A stretch of DNA of 43,725 nt, from the NCBI GenBank assembly GCA_946531435.1, contig CAMNAO010000011.1, forward strand, positions 1-43,725, given 5' to 3'. The notes under the pieces are model-generated. The model worked only from the letters and a program-made list of their open reading frames with translations, ran no database searches and was not told where the DNA came from. How positions within the stretch are numbered: position 1 is the stretch's first letter; each line of letters starts with the position of its first letter. Shown here piece after piece: positions 27,019 to 34,258 of the stretch. A program made the position numbers and the translations under genes. Source of the DNA: an uncultured Clostridia bacterium (GTDB lineage Bacteria; Bacillota; Clostridia; Oscillospirales; Oscillospiraceae).

Positions 27019-27711
27019 ATGGAAAAGCATGCTGATTTGGGAAAGCTCTTACTCGATACCCTGGGGCGCTCCTTTGCCCTCAGGAAGAAGGAGCTGGGCG
27101 CCGATGCCCGGCTTTCCAAAAAGGGAATGGCTTTTGAGACGGAAGTCTATACCATCGGGGAGATCGGCCAGCTCTGCATTCTTCGGATGCGGGCCATGCT
27201 GGGCCTCATGCGGATGGAGACTGCCGTCGTTTCCGTCACCGGGCGGGACCTTCCCCTTTTTAACGTGGACTGGGTTCTGGCCATGGGGAAGGAGACCCTG
27301 ATGGCGGAGCTCTATGACACCCAGCTGAGCCCCTGTTCTCAGGAGGCGCTGGATGCCTTTCAGAAGCTGAAGGATCGGGATGCGGACCTGCCCGCACCGG
27401 AGGCCAAGCCCCACTGGTATGATCCCATTCTCTATCCCTGCTCCTACTGCAAGACAGGGAAAGGGCTGACGGAGCGCTTCAATGCCGCGAGCCGCGCCTA
27501 TGTGGAAGAGTTTGTCACCCAACTGGCCGCCGCCCCTGCCTGTGATCCACGGGAGAAGGGGCAGAAGGTGCGCGCTTTTGCCGAGACGCTGTTCTCCCAG
27601 GGCGGCCCCGCCGTGGATGCCTTTACCGGGCTCTTTGGCAGAGAGGTGGCCCGCCGCATGATCCTGGACCATATGTACGGCGCGTCCCAGGATGCTGACC
27701 AGGAGAAGTGA
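27019..27711 (+). CDS. Unrecognised 230-residue protein in the buk-pta operon
   Basis: Cytosolic, no signal or membrane segment. I do not recognise a family with confidence. The middle (about residues 55-105: LRMRAMLGLMRMET, DLPLFNVDWVLAMG, ELYDTQL) is laid out like the core strands of ferredoxin-dependent bilin reductases, where a P-hydrophobic-F/N-D motif and a following strand with Asp line the active site; this is a weak resemblance. A CSYC pair (Cys141, Cys144) is unusual for that family. It starts 11 nt after pta and ends 1 nt before the hydrolase gene, so it belongs to the operon. Confidence 0.7.
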   Translation: MEKHADLGKLLLDTLGRSFALRKKELGADARLSKKGMAFETEVYTIGEIGQLCILRMRAMLGLMRMETAVVSVTGRDLPLFNVDWVLAMGKETLMAELYDTQLSPCSQEALDAFQKLKDRDADLPAPEAKPHWYDPILYPCSYCKTGKGLTERFNAASRAYVEEFVTQLAAAPACDPREKGQKVRAFAETLFSQGGPAVDAFTGLFGREVARRMILDHMYGASQDADQEK

Positions 27712-27712
27712 C

Positions 27713-28705
27713 ATGCCCAAATACCGCATCCGGGCGGAGGATATGAACAAAAGCCTTCGCCTCATCGGTTCCGCCGCCCGTTTTGTAAGCCCGGAGAAGT
27801 CGGAGAAGGTCTTCCGGATGGAAAACCGCGCCCTGGACCTTCTGGTGAAGGGCCGCTGGCCTTTTCTGCGTACCCGCACAAAAACGGTCTGGATCCCGCG
27901 GGAGGATGGCACCCGACTGCGGGCGCTGGTGGCCACCGCCCGCAGGGGAACGAAGGCCAAAGCCACGGGCCTTCTGTGGATCCACGGCGGCGGATATGCC
28001 ATCGGCCTGCCGGAGCAGGACGCCGTCTTCGTCAACGGCTTTTGCCGGGATGGAAGCTGCGTGGCGCTGCTCCCGGACTACACCCGCTCCGTGGACGCAC
28101 CCTATCCCGCCGCGCTGAACGACTGCTACCTGGCCCTCCGATGGCTCTATGACCACGCAGAGGAGCTGGGGATCGACCCCAGCCAGATCTTTGTGGGGGG
28201 TGACAGCGCCGGGGGCGGCCTGACGGCGGCCCTCAGCATCCTGGCAAGGGACAGGGGAGAGGTCCCGGTGGCCTTTCAGATGCCCCTCTATCCCATGCTG
28301 GATGACCGGGAGGAGACCCCGTCTTCTCAGGAGAATGATGAGCCCGTGTGGGATACCACGGCCAACCGGGTGGGGTGGAGCCTCTACCTGCGCTCCCTGA
28401 AGGGAACAGTACCCGCCTACGCAGCCCCCGCCCGCCTGGAGGACTATTCCGGCCTGCCGCCCACCTGCACCTATGTGGGGACCATTGAGCCCTTCCACGA
28501 TGAGACGGTGCTGTATTGTGAGGCGCTGCGCAAGGCCGGGATCCCGGTGCACTTCAAGGAATATGAGGGCTGCTTCCACGGCTTCGATATGCTGGCCTAT
28601 CCCACAAAGCCCGCCCGGGAGGCGCGGGATTTCCTGATGGAAACCTTCCGCTTTGCCCAGGAAAACTACTTTGCCTCGCTGCCGGTGGAGAGGGAAACCA
28701 AATAG
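27713..28705 (+). CDS. Alpha/beta hydrolase (HSL-type carboxylesterase)
   Basis: A 330-residue esterase of the hormone-sensitive-lipase group. The oxyanion motif HGGG starts at residue 91, the nucleophile is Ser165 in GGDSAGGGL, and Asp263 (EPFHDE) and His289 (CFHGFD) complete the triad, so all parts are present. No signal peptide. It is the last gene of the operon buk-pta-unknown-hydrolase, with GGAGAAG before ATG 27713. Short-chain acyl esters would fit the context (inference). Confidence 0.88.
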   Translation: MPKYRIRAEDMNKSLRLIGSAARFVSPEKSEKVFRMENRALDLLVKGRWPFLRTRTKTVWIPREDGTRLRALVATARRGTKAKATGLLWIHGGGYAIGLPEQDAVFVNGFCRDGSCVALLPDYTRSVDAPYPAALNDCYLALRWLYDHAEELGIDPSQIFVGGDSAGGGLTAALSILARDRGEVPVAFQMPLYPMLDDREETPSSQENDEPVWDTTANRVGWSLYLRSLKGTVPAYAAPARLEDYSGLPPTCTYVGTIEPFHDETVLYCEALRKAGIPVHFKEYEGCFHGFDMLAYPTKPAREARDFLMETFRFAQENYFASLPVERETK

Positions 28706-28711
28706 AAAACC

Positions 28712-28745
28712 TATGGAGATCCCCAGCGGATCTCCATATTATTTT
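28712..28745 (+). terminator. Terminator of the buk operon
   Basis: An 11-bp perfect stem (TATGGAGATCC/GGATCTCCATA) with a 5-nt loop, followed by TTATTTT. It comes 6 nt after the hydrolase stop. Confidence 0.82.
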
Positions 28746-28891
28746 GGGAGCGTTTTCTGCTTCGAGTTCTCCCGCTCATCTACCCAGGGCAGGCGGATGA
28801 ACTGCTCCTGCGGCCTCGGGAGTTTCTCGCCAGGATAGCGCAAAAATCCTTTCATTTGATGCCTTTCGGTATAGAAATGCAAGGTTGGCTA

Positions 28892-28900
28892 TGCTATACT
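28892..28900 (+). promoter_or_regulatory. Extended -10 promoter of the YhhN gene
   Basis: TGC followed by TATACT (28895-28900) makes an extended -10; no good -35 is seen. The transcript would have a leader of about 80 nt. Confidence 0.5.
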
Positions 28901-28989
28901 GAGGATATCCCAGAGAGGGCGGCCAGTGCGCCTTTTGCCCTGAGCTTCGGTGTTGAATCGGTTCGTCCTTTGAGGAAGGGGGCTTAACC

Positions 28990-29658
28990 ATGCAATACTG
29001 CTTTTTCGGACTGTTTGTGGCTCTGAGCTTGGTTCACCTCTATGATTCCTGGCGGGATGACGCCCGGAAAAGGGCCCGCACCAAGCCCTTTCTTCTGCTG
29101 CTCCTGCTGCTTTTCTATCTGGCAGCGGCCAAGGAGAGAAGCCTTCCCCTGGTACTGGCGCTGCTCTTCAGCTGGCTGGGGGATGTGCTTCTCATTCCCA
29201 GAGGCCACCGCTGGTTTGCCCTGGGCGGGATCAGCTTCATGCTTGCCCACCTGCTGTTCATACAGGTTTATGTAAACCATATTCGCTGGGAGGGGCTTCC
29301 CTGGGGCCTTGTGATTCCGGTCACAGCCCTGTATTTTCTGGCGGCTCTTCGGGTGATCCTGGCGGTGCGGGAAAAGACGCCCCGCTTCATGATCTTTCCC
29401 ATGTATTTTTATCTCCTGGCCAACAGCGCCATGAACAGCTTTGCCTTCATGCAGCTTTTGTCCCTGCGTTCTCCCGGAGCGCTGACGGCGTATCTGGGGG
29501 CGATCCTCTTCTACCTCTCCGACTGTACGCTCTTTCTTGTGCGGTATCATAAAAAGAAGAACCTGGTTTATCATCGGCATTTTACGGTGATGCTGACCTA
29601 CCTTCTGGGGGAGACCTTCATCACCGTGGGAGTATTATGGATAGGGGGCGCGGTATGA
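28990..29658 (+). CDS. YhhN family membrane protein (lysoplasmalogenase-like)
   Basis: A 222-residue protein with about eight hydrophobic helices. Members of this family include TMEM86-type lysoplasmalogenases, which split the vinyl ether of lysoplasmalogens. Motifs are SWLGDVLLIP, ISFMLAHLLFI, LFYLSDCTLF and TYLLGETFI, which hold the conserved Asp and Glu residues. Plasmalogens occur in anaerobic Clostridia, so a lipid role fits. Its stop overlaps the following lipid-kinase gene (ATGA), supporting a shared task in membrane lipids. Confidence 0.85.
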   Translation: MQYCFFGLFVALSLVHLYDSWRDDARKRARTKPFLLLLLLLFYLAAAKERSLPLVLALLFSWLGDVLLIPRGHRWFALGGISFMLAHLLFIQVYVNHIRWEGLPWGLVIPVTALYFLAALRVILAVREKTPRFMIFPMYFYLLANSAMNSFAFMQLLSLRSPGALTAYLGAILFYLSDCTLFLVRYHKKKNLVYHRHFTVMLTYLLGETFITVGVLWIGGAV

Positions 29659-30572
29659 AGACGGTATTTGTGGTCAATCCCCATGCGGGGGCGACCAATG
29701 GCCTTGAGGAGATCCGGGATAAGATCGCCCACAGCCATGAAAAGGAGAGCTGCGAAATCTATGTGACCAGGGGGGTGGGGGATGCCACCGCCTATGTCCG
29801 CAGCTATTGCGGGGAGCATCCGGAGGAACCGGTTCGCTTTATCGCCTGCGGCGGGGACGGGACCCTGAGCGAGGTGGTCAACGGCGCCGTGGGCCACCCG
29901 CAGGCGGAGGTGGGCTGCTATCCCTGCGGCAGCGGCAACGATTTTGTCAAGTCCTTCGGCGGGCAGGAGCGCTTTTTGGATATCGATGCGCTGGTCCGGG
30001 CGGAGGCGGTGGAGATCGACCTATTGAAGGTGGGAGATCGCTACAGTGACAATGTGGTGAATTTCGGCTTTGATACCGTGGTGGCCAGGACGGTCAACGA
30101 GGGACGGTCCAGGAGAGGCAACGCCGGTAAGGGCTACTATACGCTGGGGATCCTCAAGGCCCTATTTACCGCCATGCGCAACAGATTCAAGGTCTATGCC
30201 GATGGGGAGCTTCTGAACGCCAACGGCGTTGCTCTGCTCTGCACCCTGGCCAACGGCGAATATGTGGGCGGATCCTTCCGCTGCGCTCCCAGGGCGGATC
30301 TTCAGGACGGACTCATGGAAATCTGCCTTGTGAAGCCCATTTCCCGGCTTCGCTTTGTGAGCCTTATCGGTCTCTATACCAAGGGGGAGCACCTCGACAA
30401 CGAGAAAATGAAGGACATCATCGTCTACCGCAGGGCAAAGCAGGTCCGGGTGCGGGCGCCCAAGGGCTTTTCCTTCTCCCTGGATGGAGAAATCATTGAA
30501 GAGAACAATTTTACGGTGGAGGTGGTCCCCCGGGCAATCCGGTTTGTATTGCCGGGGAAAGCTGAGGAATAA
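29655..30572 (+). CDS. Diacylglycerol kinase family lipid kinase (YegS/DagK-like)
   Basis: A 305-residue enzyme that probably phosphorylates diacylglycerol or a related lipid for re-entry into phospholipid synthesis. The DAGK catalytic domain has VNPHAGATNG at the start, the nucleotide motif CGGDGTLSEVVNG and the GSGNDFVKSF segment. The C-terminal sandwich domain ends with SLDGEI. ATG 29655 overlaps the YhhN stop, and AGGGGG lies upstream. Confidence 0.9.
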   Translation: MKTVFVVNPHAGATNGLEEIRDKIAHSHEKESCEIYVTRGVGDATAYVRSYCGEHPEEPVRFIACGGDGTLSEVVNGAVGHPQAEVGCYPCGSGNDFVKSFGGQERFLDIDALVRAEAVEIDLLKVGDRYSDNVVNFGFDTVVARTVNEGRSRRGNAGKGYYTLGILKALFTAMRNRFKVYADGELLNANGVALLCTLANGEYVGGSFRCAPRADLQDGLMEICLVKPISRLRFVSLIGLYTKGEHLDNEKMKDIIVYRRAKQVRVRAPKGFSFSLDGEIIEENNFTVEVVPRAIRFVLPGKAEE

Positions 30573-30628
30573 AGGCAGGAGAGCAGCGCCTTCGGGAGGC
30601 GTGCCTCCGGGATTGAAAAGGGGAGCTT

Positions 30629-32401
30629 ATGAAGGAGACACAGAATCGATATTTTTCATACCCCGGCAAGGAGCTTTGGGAAGTCAAGGAAAACGAAAGC
30701 CTTCCTATCGTACCTCTGATGGCGCGGATCTCTGAAATCAATCTGGAAAGAAATCTGATTCCTGCCAGACCGGCGTCGGAGCGGCGCAGCGACGGAACCT
30801 ATTACGCCAAGGCGTTTCTTTACCTCTGGGATTCTTTTTTGAAGGATCTGGAGGAAAAGAAGCTCTGCTTTCACACCATGGGAATGTCGGAAATGGCCTA
30901 TTTCACCATGACGCCCAGGGAGCATATGGAGAATCCGGCGCGTTACGCAGATCCCATTGATACCCTGTTTGTCATGGTCAGTGCCGATTTTTCCGATCCA
31001 AACTACGCCATGTATGCCATGGAGCGGTACCGGAACTATCTGGAAATGGCGGCGAAGGACCGCATGATTCTTCACTTTGCCATGTACAATAAGCTGGATG
31101 ACGGAGGCCGCTCTCTGAATACTTTGAGGGAGTCGCTTATCATCCACCGGTTCAACGATCGTCGCCTGTACCTGGACCTCAGTTCTCTCTATGAGGCGGG
31201 AGAAACACTGGCTTCGATCCCGGGCTTTTCAGCGCCGGATGAGGCGGTGGTGAAACTGGGTTCCCTGGGCATTCCCGCGCTGAACCTGTGGGGCCTGTGG
31301 CTGCGGCAGGACGGGGTGATTTCCCTGAAGGGCAATGGCTGGAACTACAATACCGATTACAATCCCGAGCAGTACATCGCCTCCGCCATGGGTCGCCTCC
31401 GGGGTGAGGCAGCCCGCTTTTACGAAGGGATCTCCGATCCTCTTGATCCCCGTCTCAGCAACCGCTTTCATGAGATCGGCTTGAAAATGGACGTGTGGGA
31501 GAGCTTTGGGGAGCGTTGGGTCACCTTTACTCCGCTTCAGGTCCTGGAAACGGGAAAAAAGCTGCCCCTGGTGGCCGGCTTCTATGAAATGTACGCCTAT
31601 GATCCCGGCGGGGCAGTGGAGCAGATGTGCATCGCCCACTCCTTCATTGATCTGGCCGCCCAGGGAGAGTATATCCTGCTCCTTTTTGCGCAGGAGGATC
31701 TGGACGACAACGATTTGCTGGAGAAGCTGATCTATGAGGCGGCTGAAAAGCTGCCGGTGGATCTCAGCCGGGTATACGTCACCGGACACAGTCACAACGG
31801 TCGCTTTACCGCTGAGTTTACCCGACGCCATCAGCGCCTGGTTGCCGCCGCAGCTCCCCTGGGCAATGAGCCGGGACAGCTGTCTCCCGAGTGGACAAGC
31901 GGCTTTTTCGCCATTACGGATGAGCAGCTTCAGAAGCAGGCGAGCGTGGACACACCCATTATCATGCTGAATGGGTATAACGAGACCAATTGCATGTATC
32001 CGCTGTATACCGACGCTCCCTTTCGCAATCCAAGGACACCTTTCATTGCGCTGGATACCAGGGAGAAGCGGATCAAAAGCTGGCAGCGCCGCCTTGTCAG
32101 CATGAACTGCCCCATGAAAACGGAGGAGGAGATTGCCGCCACGGAGTTCTCCCCGGATTATGTGGAGCGCAAGCTGGGCATCCCTGCTGACAAAACAGAG
32201 GTCCTTTATCTGGATGGCAGTGAGATCTATGTGGCTGACATCCGCAACAACAACGGAGACATGCACTTCCGGGTCTGCGCTTTTCAAAACTGCCCCCATG
32301 AGACGACCCCGGACTATGCAAAAATGATGTGGAGCTTCTGCCGTCGCTTTGCCCGGGATCCGCTGACGGGGGAGACGAAGGAACTCTATTCCTTGAAATG
32401 A
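30629..32401 (+). CDS. PHB depolymerase-like alpha/beta hydrolase, two-domain
   Basis: A 590-residue cytosolic protein with no signal peptide. The C-terminal half (about 310-590) is an alpha/beta hydrolase of the poly(3-hydroxybutyrate) depolymerase/feruloyl-esterase type: nucleophile Ser388 in TGHSHNGRF, a downstream IIMLNGYNETNC region and His557 in CPHETTPDY. The N-terminal 300 residues form a second mostly helical and strand-rich domain that I do not know. ATG 30629 has AAAGGGGAG upstream. The gene stands alone, ended by a hairpin. The substrate is unknown; without export a depolymerase of external polymer is unlikely. Confidence 0.78.
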   Translation: MKETQNRYFSYPGKELWEVKENESLPIVPLMARISEINLERNLIPARPASERRSDGTYYAKAFLYLWDSFLKDLEEKKLCFHTMGMSEMAYFTMTPREHMENPARYADPIDTLFVMVSADFSDPNYAMYAMERYRNYLEMAAKDRMILHFAMYNKLDDGGRSLNTLRESLIIHRFNDRRLYLDLSSLYEAGETLASIPGFSAPDEAVVKLGSLGIPALNLWGLWLRQDGVISLKGNGWNYNTDYNPEQYIASAMGRLRGEAARFYEGISDPLDPRLSNRFHEIGLKMDVWESFGERWVTFTPLQVLETGKKLPLVAGFYEMYAYDPGGAVEQMCIAHSFIDLAAQGEYILLLFAQEDLDDNDLLEKLIYEAAEKLPVDLSRVYVTGHSHNGRFTAEFTRRHQRLVAAAAPLGNEPGQLSPEWTSGFFAITDEQLQKQASVDTPIIMLNGYNETNCMYPLYTDAPFRNPRTPFIALDTREKRIKSWQRRLVSMNCPMKTEEEIAATEFSPDYVERKLGIPADKTEVLYLDGSEIYVADIRNNNGDMHFRVCAFQNCPHETTPDYAKMMWSFCRRFARDPLTGETKELYSLK

Positions 32402-32403
32402 GA

Positions 32404-32426
32404 GGATCCGGACAAAGTCCGGATCC
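32404..32426 (+). terminator. Hairpin after the PHB-depolymerase-like gene
   Basis: A perfect 10-bp stem (GGATCCGGAC/GTCCGGATCC) with an AAA loop, 2 nt after the stop. No T-run follows, so the call is tentative. Confidence 0.5.
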
Positions 32427-32451
32427 GTCGGAGAATGTGCCGCAGGATCCA

Positions 32452-32480
32452 TTGACAGGATCCGTGTCCCAGGGTAAGAT
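32452..32480 (+). promoter_or_regulatory. Promoter of the hydrogenase gene
   Basis: A consensus TTGACA (32452-32457), 17-bp spacer, TAAGAT (32475-32480). Confidence 0.78.
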
Positions 32481-32536
32481 GAGTGGTATTATGGTTCGAC
32501 CTTCTTGGCCGGATCGCAATCAGGGAGGAAGCAGCA

Positions 32537-34078
32537 ATGAGGGGTATTTATACATCCGTTAACGATATTCGCAAACGGGTTTTCGAGGAGGTCGCAAGGC
32601 TTTCTTACAATTTTAAGGAGGGGGATCTCTCCGAGATGGAGCAGATCCCGTACAGAATCATCCCCGGAGAGGTTTCCACCTATCGGGAGAGCGTGTTTCT
32701 GGAGCGGGCCATCGTAAAGGAGCGCATGCGCCTTGCCATGGGGCTCAACCTGCGCTCCGCTTCGGAGCATGCGCCGGTCTCCCAGGGGGCGGAGGAGTGC
32801 GTCAAGCCTGAGAAATACTATCAGCCGCCCCTCATCAACATCATTAAATTCGCCTGCCACTCCTGCCCGGACAATGTGGTGACGGTGACCAACGCCTGCC
32901 AGGGCTGTCTGGCGCACCCCTGTCGGGAGGTCTGCCCCAAGGGAGCCATTTCCTCCGTGAACGGGAAATCTGTCATCGATCCCGAAAAGTGCATCAAGTG
33001 CGGCCGCTGCATGGAGGCCTGCCCCTACGGCGCCATTGTGCACCTTGAGCGGCCCTGCGCCAAGGCCTGCGGCATGAAGGCCATCGGCACCGATCAATAC
33101 GGGCGGGCGGATATCGACCAGTCCAAGTGCGTCAGCTGCGGCATGTGCCTGGTGAACTGCCCCTTCGGTGCCATCGCCGATAAGGCACAGATCTTCCAGA
33201 CCATTCAGGCCTTGAGAAGCGATGTCCCGGTCTATGCCGCCATCGCTCCCTCCGTTGCAGGGCAATTCGGTCCCAATCTGACGACGGAGCAGCTGCGCGC
33301 CGCTTTCCAGAAGCTGGGCTTTGCGGATATCGTGGAGGTGGCCGTGGGTGCCGACCTCTGCGCCATGGAGGAGGCGGAGGACTTTGTCCGTGAGGTCCCG
33401 GACAGGATCCCCTTTATGGGCACCTCCTGCTGCCCGGCCTGGTCGGTGATGGCGAAGAAGCTCTTCCCCCAGTTTGAGGATCGGATCTCCATGGCGCTGA
33501 CGCCCATGGTCCTGGCGGGGCGTCTTCTGAAGCGGGAGCATCCAGGCTGCAAGGTGGCCTTCGTGGGCCCCTGCGCCGCCAAAAAGCTGGAAGCAAGCCG
33601 CCGTTCTATCCGCAGCGACATCGATTTTGTCCTGACCTATGAGGAGGTCAAGGGCATGTTTGAGGCGAAGGATGTTCACTTTGAAGAGACTGCCGACAGC
33701 GAGACCATGAAATCTGCCAGCGGCGACGGCGTGGGCTTTGCCATCACCGGCGGTGTTGCCCAGGCGGTGGTGAACTGCATCAAGCAGAAATACCCCGACC
33801 GTGAGGTGCTGGTTGAGCATGCCGAGGGCCTGGATAACTGCCGCAAAATGCTGCAGCTTGCCAAGGCGGGAAAGTATAACGGCTACCTTTTGGAAGGCAT
33901 GGCCTGTCCCGGCGGCTGTGTCGGCGGCGCGGGCACCGTTCAGGATATCCGGAAAGCCACCGCGGCAGTGACCAAACAGGCCAAGAGCAACCCCCGGAAG
34001 CACGCGTATGAGGATGAATACCTCCATATGCTCTCCGAGATCGAGGAGGGGTTGTTTGAGGCCCCGGAGGAGGCATAA
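32537..34078 (+). CDS. Monomeric [FeFe] hydrogenase (group B type)
   Basis: A 513-residue enzyme. The N-terminal part carries Cys motifs for iron-sulfur clusters: CQGCLAHPCREVCP, CIKCGRCMEACPYG and CVSCGMCLVNCPFG are ferredoxin-like 4Fe-4S sites. The C-terminal H-cluster domain has L1 TSCCPAW (near residue 296), L2 GPCAAKK (near 343) and L3 MACPGGCVGG (near 454). The Ala in TSCCPAW rather than Gly is typical of group B. Group B hydrogenases are thought to couple ferredoxin to hydrogen production or uptake in fermentation. ATG 32537 has AGGGAGG upstream. Maturation genes (hydE, F, G) are not in the window. Confidence 0.9.
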   Translation: MRGIYTSVNDIRKRVFEEVARLSYNFKEGDLSEMEQIPYRIIPGEVSTYRESVFLERAIVKERMRLAMGLNLRSASEHAPVSQGAEECVKPEKYYQPPLINIIKFACHSCPDNVVTVTNACQGCLAHPCREVCPKGAISSVNGKSVIDPEKCIKCGRCMEACPYGAIVHLERPCAKACGMKAIGTDQYGRADIDQSKCVSCGMCLVNCPFGAIADKAQIFQTIQALRSDVPVYAAIAPSVAGQFGPNLTTEQLRAAFQKLGFADIVEVAVGADLCAMEEAEDFVREVPDRIPFMGTSCCPAWSVMAKKLFPQFEDRISMALTPMVLAGRLLKREHPGCKVAFVGPCAAKKLEASRRSIRSDIDFVLTYEEVKGMFEAKDVHFEETADSETMKSASGDGVGFAITGGVAQAVVNCIKQKYPDREVLVEHAEGLDNCRKMLQLAKAGKYNGYLLEGMACPGGCVGGAGTVQDIRKATAAVTKQAKSNPRKHAYEDEYLHMLSEIEEGLFEAPEEA

Positions 34079-34108
34079 ACTCCCGTTCCCGCGCATACGG
34101 TTTTTCAT

Positions 34109-34141
34109 ACCGGCCTGCCCCGGAGGGCGGGCCGGTTTTTT
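34109..34141 (+). terminator. Terminator of the hydrogenase gene
   Basis: A 12-bp stem starting ACCGGCC with one G-T pair, a short loop, and six T residues directly after. Confidence 0.9.
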
Positions 34142-34180
34142 GCTGCTTTTCAAGGCTGTGAGAAAACGGGTTTCGCCCCA

Positions 34181-34208
34181 TTGCTTTTTCCTGTAAAATG
34201 CGTATAAT
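34181..34208 (+). promoter_or_regulatory. Promoter of the LCP gene
   Basis: TTGCTT (34181-34186), 16-bp spacer, perfect TATAAT (34203-34208). Confidence 0.72.
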
Positions 34209-34258
34209 GATACCATTCGACAATTATCGCCATCTGGGGCGTAAAGGGGGAAGATGCT

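Noticed and set aside
32489..34216. 575-codon open frame opposite the hydrogenase
   Set aside because: Opposite a gene with intact H-cluster motifs; the translation has no recognisable features.
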